A DNA stretch of 64,000 bases, from positions 62,001-126,000 of the forward strand of contig NZ_JAFCLP010000012.1 of NCBI RefSeq assembly GCF_018129405.1. Direction: 5' to 3'. Within the stretch, counting starts at the first letter, position 1, and every line of letters begins with the position of its first letter. Shown in pieces: positions 9,337-18,503 of the stretch. The notes beneath the pieces were generated by a model. That model was not told the origin of the DNA and did no database searches. It saw only the letters and a list, made by a program, of their open reading frames with translations. This DNA is from Bradyrhizobium iriomotense. Its GTDB lineage: Bacteria > Pseudomonadota > Alphaproteobacteria > Rhizobiales > Xanthobacteraceae. The translations under genes and the position numbers were made by a program.

Positions 9337-9780
9337 ATGTCAATCGACGACGACGTAGCGCTTCTCGAGCGTGTCCCGACATTGCGCCTGTTGGGAGACG
9401 CCTCGTTGCGCATGCTGGCGATCGGCTCCGAGCAGCGTGATTTCGTCCGTGGCGATGTCCTGTTCAATCTCGGCGACGACGCCGATGCAGGCTTCGTGGT
9501 CCAGCGCGGCGCCTTCCGGGTCGAGGACGGCGCCGGCGCCGAGATGATCGCAGGTCCCGGCGCGCTGATCGGCGAGCTTGCGCTGGTGGTGCCGATGAAG
9601 CGGCCGTCCAGCGCGATCGCGCTGGAGCATTCCTCCGTCATCCGCGTCGCGCGCGGCCTGTTCCAGCGCGTGCTCGAAAGCGATCCCGCCGCCGCCGTGC
9701 GCCTGCGCGACGAGTTCGCGGTCCGCTCCAGCCAGATCGCCAGCGATATCTTGATGGCGGGCGCGAAGCTGACGAGCTGA
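9337..9780 (+). CDS. stand-alone cyclic-nucleotide-binding domain protein
   Basis: A 147-residue protein made of one cNMP-binding (CRP-N-terminal) beta-roll: EQRDFVRGDVLFNLGDDADAG, then a phosphate-cassette-like region GPGALIGELALVVPMKRPSSA. No DNA-binding helix-turn-helix, channel or kinase is attached, so it probably acts by binding a nucleotide and then a partner protein, or it no longer binds. It follows the orphan response regulator by 58 bases. The usual Arg of the cAMP pocket appears as R in PMKRPSSA. Function is not known. Confidence 0.85.
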   Translation: MSIDDDVALLERVPTLRLLGDASLRMLAIGSEQRDFVRGDVLFNLGDDADAGFVVQRGAFRVEDGAGAEMIAGPGALIGELALVVPMKRPSSAIALEHSSVIRVARGLFQRVLESDPAAAVRLRDEFAVRSSQIASDILMAGAKLTS

Positions 9781-9798
9781 CGCTCGTCGCTCTGTTTC

Positions 9799-9883
9799 GT
9801 AGCCCGGATGCAGCGAAGCGCAATCCGGGATTGTCGCCTGCGGAAAGACAGTCCCGGATTTCGCTGCGCTGCATCCGGGCTAC
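9799..9883. repeat. GTAGCCCGGATG palindromic element
   Basis: An 85-base near-palindrome whose arms begin GTAGCCCGGATGCAGCG and end with the reverse complement. The same family is at 56296-56365 and, split by another repeat, at 43942-44172. It lies between convergent genes and can form a long hairpin. Confidence 0.85.
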
Positions 9884-9889
9884 GGCACC

Positions 9890-10705
9890 TCACACGTCCA
9901 GCGTCACCGTGACAGGCACATGGTCCGACGGCCGCTCCCAGCTCCGCGCATCGCGCAGAATCTTGAAGTCACTGACCGCGTCCTTCAACGCGCGCGAGAC
10001 CCAGATGTGGTCGAGCCTGCGGCCGCGATCGCCGAGGGTCCAGTCGGCTGAGCGGTAGCTCCACCACGTATAGACCTTCTCCGACATCGGAATGCGCTCG
10101 CGCGCGACATCGACCCACTCGCCGGCGGCGAGTGCGGCCGTCAGCTTCTCGGTTTCGACAGGCGTGTGCGAGACCACTTTCAGCAGCTGCTTGTGCGACC
10201 ACACGTCGTTCTCGTGCGGGGCGACGTTGAGATCGCCGACCAGGATGTGACGGTCCTCACCACGGGGATGCAGCGGCTCGCACGCTTTCATCTCGTCGAG
10301 GAAGCGGAGCTTGTGATCGAATTTCTCGTTCAGCGCGGGATCGGGAATGTCGCCGCCGGCGGGCACGTAGAAATTATGCAGCACCAGCGGTTTTGCGATG
10401 CCTGCCTTTTCGCCGAACGAGACCGAGATGTGCCGTGAATCGATCTTGTCGCAGAAGGTACGGATGTCCTTCGACTCGAACGGAATCTTCGAGACGATGG
10501 CGACGCCGTGATAGCCCTTCTGCCCGTTCAGGGCGACATGCTCGTAACCGAGCCGCTTGAAGCGCTTCAGCGGAAAGGCGTCGTCGATGCACTTGGTCTC
10601 CTGCAGGCACAGCACCTCCGGTCGCGCGCTCTTGAGGAATTTCGCGACCAGGTCGATGCGCAGCCGCACCGAATTGATGTTCCAGGTTGTCAGGGAAAGA
10701 CGCAT
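9890..10705 (-). CDS. xth: exodeoxyribonuclease III
   Basis: A 271-residue member of the exonuclease/endonuclease/phosphatase superfamily that nicks at abasic sites and has 3'-5' exonuclease activity in base-excision repair. The start MRLSLTTWNINSVR, the metal-binding Glu in CLQETKC, GDLNVAPHENDVW, RRLDHIWVS and the terminal SDHVPVTV are all diagnostic. It ends just before a palindromic repeat. The upstream neighbour, lolA, is separated by about 200 bases of repeats, so xth probably has its own promoter. Rhizobia often have two xth paralogues; which one this is cannot be decided here. Confidence 0.95.
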   Translation of the reverse strand: MRLSLTTWNINSVRLRIDLVAKFLKSARPEVLCLQETKCIDDAFPLKRFKRLGYEHVALNGQKGYHGVAIVSKIPFESKDIRTFCDKIDSRHISVSFGEKAGIAKPLVLHNFYVPAGGDIPDPALNEKFDHKLRFLDEMKACEPLHPRGEDRHILVGDLNVAPHENDVWSHKQLLKVVSHTPVETEKLTAALAAGEWVDVARERIPMSEKVYTWWSYRSADWTLGDRGRRLDHIWVSRALKDAVSDFKILRDARSWERPSDHVPVTVTLDV

Positions 10706-10730
10706 GAGGGATGCGTCTTAGCAAGCTCTC

Positions 10731-10896
10731 CTAGGGTGGGCAAAGGCGCAAAGCGCCGTGCCCACCGTCTTTTCGGGTTCGAGATGTGAGGATCTGGGCG
10801 TGCTCTCGTAGGGTGGGCAAAGCGGAGCGTGCCCACGATGCCTGCCATGAGGAAGAGATGGTGGGCACGGCGCAAGTGCGCCTTTGCCCACCCTAC
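10731..10896. repeat. cluster of three GGGTGGGCAAAG / CTTTGCCCACCC elements
   Basis: Three related copies lie within 166 bases: about 10731-10767, 10808-10837 and, in inverted orientation, 10858-10896. Each contains GGGTGGGCAAAG and an internal GTGCCCAC, so each can fold alone and the outer copies can pair with one another. They fill the spacer between xth and lolA. Confidence 0.8.
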
Positions 10897-10901
10897 GGCG
10901 C

Positions 10902-11714
10902 CTATCCCGGCGACTGGCCGTAGTTTGTGAAATCGATCTTGAACATGCCGGGGTCGAGCCTCTTGCTCGAATCCAGATTGTAGACCGCGATCGTGGTGTC
11001 GTAGCCCTGCGGGTCGGTGACGGTCCACTGCTTGAGCTGGCCGTCCTTGACGCCGAACATCAGCAAGAGGCGGCTGGTGCCGACCAACGCCTGCTTCTCC
11101 TCGATGGTGACGCTGACGAAGACGTCGTCCGCCGAGACGTTGACGACATTGGTGTCCTTCATCAGGTCGATGCGATCGGACAAGAGGAAGCGCAGCGGCG
11201 TCTGTGACAGCGGATAGACGTCCTGGGTCGCGAGCTTGCGGTCGCGCACCACCAGGGACGAACCGTCGGCGATGATGTCGATCGGGCTCGGCGCGTCATA
11301 TTCGAAGCGCACCTTGCCGGGCTTCTGGATGTAGAAATCGCCCTGCGTCTTGCTGCCGTCGGGGCCGACCTGGACGAAATTCCCGACCAGCGTCTGCAGC
11401 GAGGACAGATAGGCGCTGACCTTGGCCGCCTGCGCCTTCTGGTTGGCATCGAAGGTCTGGAAGATGCTGCTCGGCACGTTGCGGCGCGGGTCCGGGATGA
11501 CCGGGTTCGGCGGCGTCTGCGTCGCGCCGGTGACAGCCGGCCCTCCGGCGGAGGTGCCGCCGTCGCGCCCCTTCGGCGCAGGCTTCGGCACCGGCACGGT
11601 CTGCGCGAACGAGGACGCAGTCACCATCGCGGCAGTGACGAGAAGCACGCCGGCCACGCGCGCGCTTCTCGCAGCGATGGTGGCAGCGAATCGAATGTCC
11701 GGATGTCTGATCAA
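10902..11714 (-). CDS. lolA: outer-membrane lipoprotein carrier protein LolA
   Basis: A periplasmic chaperone that takes lipoproteins from the inner-membrane LolCDE complex to the outer membrane. After an N-terminal hydrophobic segment ending in SSFAQ and a Pro/Gly-rich linker, the LolA beta-fold follows: KAQAAKVSAYLSSLQTLVGNF, then GSKTQGDFYIQKPGKVRFEY, a typical LolA motif, and a C-terminal TVTDPQGYDTTIAVYNLD. The open frame begins at TTG 11762, but TTG at 11714 is preceded by AGGA at good spacing and gives about 270 residues, so it is preferred. The gene lies 95 bases after ftsK (47 if the longer start is used), probably in the same operon; ftsK-lolA linkage is common in alphaproteobacteria. 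Confidence 0.88.
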   Translation of the reverse strand: MIRHPDIRFAATIAARSARVAGVLLVTAAMVTASSFAQTVPVPKPAPKGRDGGTSAGGPAVTGATQTPPNPVIPDPRRNVPSSIFQTFDANQKAQAAKVSAYLSSLQTLVGNFVQVGPDGSKTQGDFYIQKPGKVRFEYDAPSPIDIIADGSSLVVRDRKLATQDVYPLSQTPLRFLLSDRIDLMKDTNVVNVSADDVFVSVTIEEKQALVGTSRLLLMFGVKDGQLKQWTVTDPQGYDTTIAVYNLDSSKRLDPGMFKIDFTNYGQSPG

Positions 11715-11808
11715 CGCGTCGTCCTGTATGGCTGGGCGCCTTTTTAGCGTGATTTCGGGCAAAAGCAGATAACGATTTCGCGTGAAATTATGAATTGAGG
11801 CGGCTGCC

Positions 11809-14289
11809 TCACATATGGCTGTCTTCTTCCTCGACCAGAATCTCGCGCTTGCCGGCGTGGTTGGCGGGACCGACGATGCCTTCCAGTTCCATGCGCTCCA
11901 TCAGCGATGCGGCGCGGTTATAGCCGATTTGCAGGCGGCGCTGGATGTAGCTGGTCGATGCCTTGCGGTCGCGTTTGACGATCGCAACCGCCTGCGCGAA
12001 CAAATCGCCGCCGCCATCCGCGCCCATGCCGGTGGCGTCGAACACCGCGCCGTCCTCGTCCTCGGTCGGCTCTTCGGCGGTGACCGCTTCGAGATATTCC
12101 GGCTGGCCCTGCGTCTTGAGGTGACGCACCACCTTCTCGACTTCCTCGTCGGAAGCGAAAGGTCCGTGCACGCGGCTGATGCGGCCGCCGCCCGCCATGT
12201 AGAGCATGTCGCCCTGGCCGAGCAGCTGCTCGGCGCCCATCTCGCCGAGGATGGTGCGGCTGTCGATCTTGGACGTGACCTGGAAGGCGATGCGGGTCGG
12301 GAAGTTCGCCTTGATGGTGCCGGTGATGACGTCGACCGACGGACGCTGCGTCGCTAGGATCACATGCAGGCCGGCGGCGCGCGCCATCTGCGCGAGGCGC
12401 TGCACCGCGCCTTCGATGTCCTTGCCGGCGACCATCATCAGGTCGGCCATTTCGTCGACGATGATGACGATATAGGGCAGCGGGTCGAGCGAGAGCTTCT
12501 CTTCCTCGTAGATCGCCTTGCCGGTCTCCTTGTCGAAGCCGGTGTGCACCGTGCGCGTCGGCTCCTCGCCCTTCGCCTTCAATTCGAGCAGGCGGGTGTT
12601 GTAGCCGTCGATGTTGCGCACACCCAGCTTGGCCATGTTCTTGTAGCGCTCCTCCATCTCGCGCACGGCCCATTTCAGCGCGACCACGGCCTTCTTCGGG
12701 TCGGTCACGACGGGCGTGAGCAGATGGGGAATGCCGTCATAGACGGAGAGCTCGAGCATCTTCGGATCGACCATGATCAGCCGGCACTGATCGGGCCGCA
12801 GCCGGTAGACCAGGCTGAGGATCATGGTGTTGATCGCGACCGACTTACCGGAGCCGGTGGTACCGGCGATCAGCATGTGCGGCGTACGCGCGAGGTCGAT
12901 GATGACAGGGTCGCCGCCGATGGTCTTGCCGAGGCAGAGCGGCAGTTTTGCCACCGTGTCGGTCGCCTCTTTCGCGACGAGCAGTTCGCGCAAATAAACC
13001 TTTTCGCGATGCGCGTTCGGCAATTCGATGCCGATCGCGTTGCGGCCGGGCACGACGGCGACGCGCGCCGACAGCGCGCTCATCGAGCGGGCGATGTCGT
13101 CGGCAAGTCCGATGACGCGCGAGGACTTGATGCCGGGCGCCGGCTCCAGTTCGTACAGAGTGACGACGGGACCCGGATTGGCCTTCACGATCTCGCCGCG
13201 CACGCCGAAATCCTGCAGCACGCCTTCGAGCGAACGCGAATTGGTTTCCAGCTCGGCCTTGCTGAGCGGCTGGCGGTCGCCGGCCTTCGGCGCGGCCAGC
13301 ATGGAGACGGACGGAAGATCGAACTTGTCGGAGGATTTCTTGGCCGCAGCCTTCGGAGCCGCCTTCTTGCGCGGGGCGCGCGCGGCGGGCTCCTCCTCTT
13401 CCTCCTCCCCGTCTTCCGCTTCTTCCTCGTGCTCGTCCTCGTAGTCCTCGTCTTCGGCCTGCGGCGAGATCGACGGCGCGGCGCGGCCGCCGCCGAGATT
13501 CGGCTCCTGGCGGCTGAACGCAACGGCCTTGGTCTTCGGTCCGCTCGAGACCAGCGAGCGGTAGGCAGCACCACACAGCCAGATCAGCCGCGCTTTCGTG
13601 CTCATCAGCGCATGGAACAGCCAGCCCAGCGAGACCGAGCCGCGATCGCTCTCCTCGTCTTCGTCGAGCGGCTTGTCGTCGTCCTCGATCTCCGCGAGCT
13701 CTTCGTCGTGCTCGCGCGCGCCGAGGCCGCAGGCGATCAGGAACGTCGCGGTCATCGCGGCGAACAGGATCGTGCCCAGCACCATGCGATAGATCGTGCC
13801 GGCCGGTCCGAAGATCACAGCGGGCGCGCGCACCAGGGCGTCACCGACCACGCCGCCGAGCCCGGTCGGCAGCGGCCAGGCGCCGCCATGCGGCCAGCAG
13901 CTGACGAAGCCTGCCGCGATCACGGTACAGAGGATCCAGGAGCCGAGCCGCAGCGCCTCGCGGTCGAACGGACGATGCGTCATCATGCGCCAGCCCCAGA
14001 CCGCGACGGTCAGGACCAGCATGATCGCGCCGAGCCCGAGGATCTGCATCGCGAGGTCGGCGCCGATCGCGCCGGCATAGCCGAGAATGTTGCGGATCGG
14101 CCGCGAGGTCGCGTGGCTGAGGCTGGGATCCTGCACCGACCAGGTCATCAGCGCCGCCGAGGCGACGCCCGACAGCGCGATCAGGCCGAGGCCGGTGAGC
14201 TCGCGCATGCGCCGCGCCAGCCCCTCGCGGATCGAGGGCGGCAGATGGCCGACCAGTGGAATGACACGTTCGATTGCCGACATGCTCAC
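11809..14289 (-). CDS. ftsK: DNA translocase FtsK
   Basis: An 826-residue septal DNA pump that clears and aligns chromosome termini at division. The N-terminal 190 residues contain four membrane segments; a linker follows with a strongly acidic stretch ([19 protein letters not shown]) then a Lys/Ala-rich stretch. The RecA-like motor has Walker [13 protein letters not shown] near residue 478 and Walker [14 protein letters not shown] near 600. The C-terminal gamma winged helix ([22 protein letters not shown]), which reads polar KOPS sequences and contacts XerD, is intact. It starts 10 bases after the aminotransferase stop, so the genes are likely co-transcribed, with lolA following. Confidence 0.97.
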   Translation of the reverse strand: MSMSAIERVIPLVGHLPPSIREGLARRMRELTGLGLIALSGVASAALMTWSVQDPSLSHATSRPIRNILGYAGAIGADLAMQILGLGAIMLVLTVAVWGWRMMTHRPFDREALRLGSWILCTVIAAGFVSCWPHGGAWPLPTGLGGVVGDALVRAPAVIFGPAGTIYRMVLGTILFAAMTATFLIACGLGAREHDEELAEIEDDDKPLDEDEESDRGSVSLGWLFHALMSTKARLIWLCGAAYRSLVSSGPKTKAVAFSRQEPNLGGGRAAPSISPQAEDEDYEDEHEEEAEDGEEEEEEPAARAPRKKAAPKAAAKKSSDKFDLPSVSMLAAPKAGDRQPLSKAELETNSRSLEGVLQDFGVRGEIVKANPGPVVTLYELEPAPGIKSSRVIGLADDIARSMSALSARVAVVPGRNAIGIELPNAHREKVYLRELLVAKEATDTVAKLPLCLGKTIGGDPVIIDLARTPHMLIAGTTGSGKSVAINTMILSLVYRLRPDQCRLIMVDPKMLELSVYDGIPHLLTPVVTDPKKAVVALKWAVREMEERYKNMAKLGVRNIDGYNTRLLELKAKGEEPTRTVHTGFDKETGKAIYEEEKLSLDPLPYIVIIVDEMADLMMVAGKDIEGAVQRLAQMARAAGLHVILATQRPSVDVITGTIKANFPTRIAFQVTSKIDSRTILGEMGAEQLLGQGDMLYMAGGGRISRVHGPFASDEEVEKVVRHLKTQGQPEYLEAVTAEEPTEDEDGAVFDATGMGADGGGDLFAQAVAIVKRDRKASTSYIQRRLQIGYNRAASLMERMELEGIVGPANHAGKREILVEEEDSHM

Positions 14290-14298
14290 GGGCCCCGC

Positions 14299-15513
14299 CT
14301 AACCCAGAGTCTCGACCAGACGGTGCAGCGCCTGCGCCGTCGTTTCGCTATCCTGCACCAGCGCGAGGCGGATGTAGCCTGCGCCGGGATTGAATCCGTC
14401 AGGCTGCTGTCGCGCCAAAAAGCTGCCGGGCACCACGCGCACGCCTGCTTCCTTGAAGAGCCTGAGGGTCACCGACACGTCGTCGCCGAGCTCGGACGTG
14501 TTGAGCCAGACGCAGAAGCCGCCGTCAGGCCGGCGATAGCCGTAACGATTGCCGATGATCTGGTCGGCGAGATCGAACTTGATCCGGTAGAGCCTGCGGT
14601 TCTCCTCGACATGCGTCTCGTCGCCATAGGCGACGGTCGCGACGTGCTGGAGCGGCACCGGCACCTGGGGCGCGGCGATGTTGCGCAGCTCGAGGAACAT
14701 GCCGATGAGCTTCTTGTCGCCGGCGGCGAAGCCGACGCGCAGGCCCGGCAGGTTGGAGCGCTTCGACAGCGACTGGAACGCAACCACGCGGGTGAAGTCG
14801 GGGCCGGCGCATTCCAGCGCGCTGCCCGGGGCTTCGCGGGTGTAGATCTCCGAATAGCATTCGTCGCTGAGGATCACGAAGCCGTAGCGGTCGGCGAGTT
14901 GCTTCAAGCGTTTGAAATAGTCGGGCTTGGCGACCGAGCCCTGTGGATTGGCGGGCGAGGCCAGATAGAACGCGACCGTCCGCGCCAGCGTCGCCTCGTC
15001 GATGGCGTCGAGATCGGGCAGGAAGCCGTTCTCGACCGTGGTCGGCAGATAGATCGGCTCGCAGGCGGCGGCGCTCGCACCGGCGCCATAGACCGGATAG
15101 AACGGGTTCGGCATCAGGATGGCGGGCTTGCCGGGGCGCGGGCCGACATAGCGCGCGGCTGCGATGGCGGCGAGGAACAGCCCCTCGCGGCTGCCATTGA
15201 GGACGAGAATCTCGGTCTTGGGGTCAAGTGGCCGTGGCAGCTTGAAGCGCGACGACAGCCAGGCGCCGGCAGCGTTCCGGAACGGCTCGGTGCCCTGGTT
15301 CATCGGGTAGCGGCCGAATTCGGCGATGTGCTTGGCCAGGACCGGGCCGACGAAGTCAGGCACGGGATGCTGCGGCTCGCCGACCGCGAGCGAAATCAAG
15401 GGCTTGCCGGGCTGATGCGGCGCCAGCAGTTCGTTCAGCCGAACGAAGGGCGAGCGTGCGGAATCGGAGCTTCCACTGGCCTGCGGCGCACGGGATGAAG
15501 CGGTCATTGCCAT
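14299..15513 (-). CDS. class I/II aminotransferase (DapC-like)
   Basis: A fold-type I PLP enzyme of about 404 residues. The PLP lysine lies in SLSKRSNLPGLRVG; upstream are ASPANPQGSV (substrate-side Asn) and ILSDECYSEIY (Asp and Tyr contacting PLP), and near the C-terminus is GYIRLALV. The sequence resembles the proteins annotated as succinyldiaminopimelate aminotransferase DapC in alphaproteobacteria, which would place it in lysine/peptidoglycan precursor synthesis, but the substrate is not proven. The frame opens at 15552; ATG codons at 15513 and 15507 are better placed, and the first is used. It is the first gene of the aminotransferase-ftsK-lolA cluster. Confidence 0.87.
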   Translation of the reverse strand: MAMTASSRAPQASGSSDSARSPFVRLNELLAPHQPGKPLISLAVGEPQHPVPDFVGPVLAKHIAEFGRYPMNQGTEPFRNAAGAWLSSRFKLPRPLDPKTEILVLNGSREGLFLAAIAAARYVGPRPGKPAILMPNPFYPVYGAGASAAACEPIYLPTTVENGFLPDLDAIDEATLARTVAFYLASPANPQGSVAKPDYFKRLKQLADRYGFVILSDECYSEIYTREAPGSALECAGPDFTRVVAFQSLSKRSNLPGLRVGFAAGDKKLIGMFLELRNIAAPQVPVPLQHVATVAYGDETHVEENRRLYRIKFDLADQIIGNRYGYRRPDGGFCVWLNTSELGDDVSVTLRLFKEAGVRVVPGSFLARQQPDGFNPGAGYIRLALVQDSETTAQALHRLVETLG

Positions 15514-15682
15514 TCTGGGCGCCAGTACTCTTGGAACGGCCGGTCGCACCAAGGCGCCGGCGGGAAGCGGTTCAGTTCACCATAGATAGGGCGAGGTTAA
15601 GACGCGATTAACCATCGGCCGCCGCCGCCGTCCAGAGCGGGAATAAGGGGGCCGGATAACAACGGGATGCATGGCGGGCTCG

Positions 15683-15719
15683 TCCCTCTCCCGCTTGCGG
15701 GAGACTTGCGGGAGAGGGA
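15683..15719. repeat. inverted repeat after the GFA-family gene
   Basis: Arms TCCCTCTCCCGCTTG and its near reverse complement fold into a stable hairpin. It lies just past the end of the minus-strand GFA gene. The same CTCTCCCGC theme appears at 4302-4444. Confidence 0.6.
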
Positions 15720-15744
15720 GTGCACCGCTTTCGTGGGTCGACCT

Positions 15745-16149
15745 TCAGCGCCCCGGCAGCTTCTCGAATGTCTTCATGCCGGCGGGAATCGCGTGGAACT
15801 CCTGCATGTCGCAGGTGTAGATCGCCATCTGCGGATGGAATTGCTTTGGTTCGTCGAGCGTACCGACCTTGACAATCGCGGCCGGCAGGCCCGGAACCTT
15901 GGTCACCAGATGCGTGCCGCATTCGGCGCAGAATTCGCGCGTGACGGCGCGTTCGAGGTCCTTGCGCGTGAACTGCTTGGGCTGGCCGGTGATGTAGGAG
16001 AAGCCGGCTGCCGGCATCGCGATGAAGGTGTTGGGCGCACCGCCCGAGATGTACTGGCATTCGCGGCAATGACACTGCGCCTGCATCATCGGGTCGCCCT
16101 CGGCGACATAGCGCACTTCGCCGCAATAGCATCCGCCTTCCAAACGCAT
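15745..16149 (-). CDS. GFA-family (CENP-V/GFA) zinc-binding protein
   Basis: A 134-residue protein of the glutathione-dependent formaldehyde-activating enzyme fold. The zinc ligands are visible as GGCYCGEVRY at the start, QCHCRECQ near residue 26 and EFCAECGTHL near residue 75. Most members are not proven to act on formaldehyde, so only the family is claimed. The open frame runs upstream for 56 more codons, but the conserved fold begins at MRLEGGCYCG, which fixes the start at 16149. The gene is alone between the aminotransferase and the amtB terminator. Confidence 0.88.
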   Translation of the reverse strand: MRLEGGCYCGEVRYVAEGDPMMQAQCHCRECQYISGGAPNTFIAMPAAGFSYITGQPKQFTRKDLERAVTREFCAECGTHLVTKVPGLPAAIVKVGTLDEPKQFHPQMAIYTCDMQEFHAIPAGMKTFEKLPGR

Positions 16150-16241
16150 GACGACCTCCGATTGTTTTTCGTTGTAGTCGGTATTTCTGCGCCGGCAATC
16201 TGGAATGGCAATCTTTTTCTTCGGCACCTGGTCAAAAAGAA

Positions 16242-16283
16242 AATCTGCAAAAAGAAAGGGGCTCCAACTTGCGCTGGAGCCCC
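16242..16283 (-). terminator. Rho-independent terminator after glnK-amtB (proximal pair)
   Basis: On the minus strand a GC-rich hairpin with nine-base arms GGGGCTCCA / TGGAGCCCC (16258-16283 region) is followed by TTTCTTTTT. It lies about 85 bases beyond the amtB stop at 16368. Confidence 0.8.
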
Positions 16284-16367
16284 TCAACGGTCGGGGCATT
16301 GCCGGGTATGTGCCCAAACCGTAGTTGTGGGTGCGATCTCCGAGGAGATCGCGCCCGGGAGGAGAGG

Positions 16368-17816
16368 TTACATGTTGTAGGCGCGCTCGGTGTGCTCGGT
16401 GATGTCGAGGCCTTCACGCTCGCTCTCGACATTGGCGCGGAGGCCAACGATCACATCGACGACCTTGTAGAGGATCGCCGAACCGACGCCCGACCACACC
16501 AGCGTGGTGCCGACGGCCTTGAGCTGGGAGATCATCTGCGCCGCGAAGTCGTAATCGGCAACCTTCGGCGGGATCGCGGTGTAGTCGATGATGCCGGCGC
16601 CGCCGAGGGCGGGGTTGACGAGAATGCCGGTGCCGATGGCGCCGACGATGCCGCCGATGCAGTGCACGCCGAACACGTCGAGGCTGTCATCGTAGCCGAT
16701 CGCGTTCTTCACGACGGTGCAGAAGAACAGGCAGACCACGCCGACCACGAGGCCGAGGACGATCGCACCCATGACACCGGCGAAGCCGGCGGCGGGCGTG
16801 ACGGCCACGAGGCCCGCGACAGCACCGGAGATGACGCCGAGCACCGACGGATGACCCTTCACGATCCACTCCGCGAACATCCACGACAGCGCGGCGGCTG
16901 CGGTGGCGACGAAGGAGTTGGTCATGGCGAGGGCAGCGCCGCCGTTGGCCTCTAAGTTGGAGCCGGCGTTGAAGCCGAACCAGCCGACCCAGAGCAGCGA
17001 GGCGCCGATCATCGACATGGTCAGCGAGTGCGGGGCCAACAGGTCCTTGCCGTAACCGACGCGCTTGCCGATCAGGAGGGCGCCGACGAGACCTGCGATG
17101 CCGGCGTTGATGTGCACCACGGTACCGCCTGCGAAGTCGATCGCGCCCGCCTTGAAGATCCAGCCGGCGTCGGCATTGATCTCGTCGAGCTTGGCCTGCG
17201 CCGCGGTCTTCGCCGCTGCATCACCAGCCGCAGCGAGAGCCTTGGCCGCATCCTGGATCGCGTCCGGGCCCGGCCAGTACCAGACCATGTGCGCGATCGG
17301 GAAGTAGATCAGCGTGACCCAGAGCGGGATGAAGAGAGCGATTGCCGCGAACTTCATGCGCTCGGCGAAGGCGCCGACGATGAGGGCGGGCGTGATCGCC
17401 GCGAAGGTCATCTGGAAGCACACATAGATGAGCTCCGAGATGTTGGCGTCGACCGAGAAGGTCGCGGCCTTCGAGTCGGTGGTGACGCCCATCATGAAGG
17501 CCTTGGAGAAGCCGCCGATGAAGTCGGAACCGCCGGTGAAGGCGAGGCTGTAGCCGTACACGGCCCAGATCACGGTGACGACGCAGACGGTGTAGAACAC
17601 CTGCATCAGGACGGAGAGCATGTTCTTGGAACGGACGAGGCCGCCGTAGAACAGCGCGAGGCCGGGGATCGTCATCAACAGCACCAGCACTGTCGATGTC
17701 AGCATCCAGGCGTTGTCTCCCTTGTTGACCGTTGGCTCGGCGTAGGCTGCGGTCGCAGCGAACAGGCCGACTGCGAGAGCGGCCAATCCCGCGCCATAGG
17801 GACGCTTGAACGTCAT
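16368..17816 (-). CDS. amtB: ammonium transporter AmtB (copy 1)
   Basis: A 482-residue inner-membrane ammonium channel. A cleavable signal-like N-terminus (ending TAAYAEP) precedes about eleven membrane helices. The twin pore histidines are in FAGGTVVHINAG and DVFGVHCIGG; the periplasmic Trp/Phe gate region is also normal. An Ala-rich insertion of about 35 residues (around 17160-17270) lies before the first of these helices and is absent from copy 2. ATG at 17816 follows a good AGGAG and makes the longer frame unnecessary. Its neighbour glnK ends 37 bases upstream; PII trimers plug AmtB when nitrogen is plentiful, so the pair works as one unit. Confidence 0.96.
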   Translation of the reverse strand: MTFKRPYGAGLAALAVGLFAATAAYAEPTVNKGDNAWMLTSTVLVLLMTIPGLALFYGGLVRSKNMLSVLMQVFYTVCVVTVIWAVYGYSLAFTGGSDFIGGFSKAFMMGVTTDSKAATFSVDANISELIYVCFQMTFAAITPALIVGAFAERMKFAAIALFIPLWVTLIYFPIAHMVWYWPGPDAIQDAAKALAAAGDAAAKTAAQAKLDEINADAGWIFKAGAIDFAGGTVVHINAGIAGLVGALLIGKRVGYGKDLLAPHSLTMSMIGASLLWVGWFGFNAGSNLEANGGAALAMTNSFVATAAAALSWMFAEWIVKGHPSVLGVISGAVAGLVAVTPAAGFAGVMGAIVLGLVVGVVCLFFCTVVKNAIGYDDSLDVFGVHCIGGIVGAIGTGILVNPALGGAGIIDYTAIPPKVADYDFAAQMISQLKAVGTTLVWSGVGSAILYKVVDVIVGLRANVESEREGLDITEHTERAYNM

Positions 17817-17853
17817 ATTATTTACTCCTGCTTGGATAAGGTTGAGCGCGAAA

Positions 17854-18192
17854 TCAGAGGGCCGCGGCATCGGCCTCGCCGGTGCGGATACGAACCGCAT
17901 GGTCGAGATTGATGACGAAGATCTTGCCGTCGCCGATCTGTCCGGTTTTCGCAGCGGACGTGATGGCGTCGATGGTCTTGTCGACCTGGTCGGAGGCGAC
18001 AGCGACCTCGATCTTGATCTTGGGCAGGAAGCTCACGGCATATTCGGCGCCGCGATAGATTTCCGTATGGCCCTTTTGGCGACCATACCCCTTGACTTCC
18101 GTCACCGTGAGACCGTGAACGCCGATGGCGGTCAGGGCGTCACGGACTTCTTCCAGCTTGAATGGCTTGATAATCGCCATAACAATTTTCAT
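17854..18192 (-). CDS. glnK: PII nitrogen regulatory protein GlnK (copy 1)
   Basis: A 112-residue PII signal protein. It forms trimers that bind ATP/ADP and 2-oxoglutarate and gate AmtB. The T-loop carries the uridylylation site Tyr51 in YRGAEYAVSF; the ATP-binding [11 protein letters not shown] and the C-terminal RIRTGE are intact. ATG at 18192 begins [16 protein letters not shown], the usual PII start. It leads an operon with amtB copy 1 and has a sigma54-like promoter about 108 bases upstream, as expected for a nitrogen-starvation gene. By eye it differs from the second copy at about two dozen of 112 positions. Confidence 0.96.
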   Translation of the reverse strand: MKIVMAIIKPFKLEEVRDALTAIGVHGLTVTEVKGYGRQKGHTEIYRGAEYAVSFLPKIKIEVAVASDQVDKTIDAITSAAKTGQIGDGKIFVINLDHAVRIRTGEADAAAL

Positions 18193-18503
18193 GGGTCCTA
18201 TCCCCGCTTGGGCCCGGTCCGGACGTGGCCGGGCGTTTCTCGACTGGTTCGCCACGAGGGAGAAGTTTCACTACGCGGGCACAGCCGGGACCCCTAGAAT
18301 CAAATGCCGTGCCAGATCGGGCGCATTGCCTAACGGATTATGAAAACGGGTGTTTTCGCGCTTGGCGCGTCTTGCGGTGCAGTGCGTTATTACGTCGCGC
18401 TCAAAAGCTGATCACGGCTGCTCAAAAAGCGAGCACGACAGGCTGCCGACACAATGTTGCTCACGTGTCGGGCAGCGAGAAGGTAATTACGTAGCGCAGA
18501 AGC
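18193..18503. other. 311-base gap between glnK copy 1 and amtB copy 2
   Basis: This gap holds the upstream control region of glnK copy 1 and the 3' flank of amtB copy 2. A sigma54-like element is at about 18300-18315. No additional gene is supported. Confidence 0.6.
18300..18315 (-). promoter_or_regulatory. sigma54-like promoter for glnK-amtB copy 1
   Basis: On the minus strand the sequence reads CTGGCACG, then four bases, then TTGAT. The -24 half is perfect against the known consensus TGGCACG-N4-TTGCW; the -12 half has A in place of C. It lies about 108 bases ahead of the glnK start, reading towards it. The mismatch at the -12 position keeps this tentative. Confidence 0.5.

Noticed and set aside
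12364-15498. A 1044-codon open frame on the plus strand
   Set aside because: It lies antisense to ftsK and the aminotransferase gene, both of which have intact family motifs. Long antisense frames are usual in high-GC DNA; its residues are Arg/Ala/Gly/His-rich without domains.
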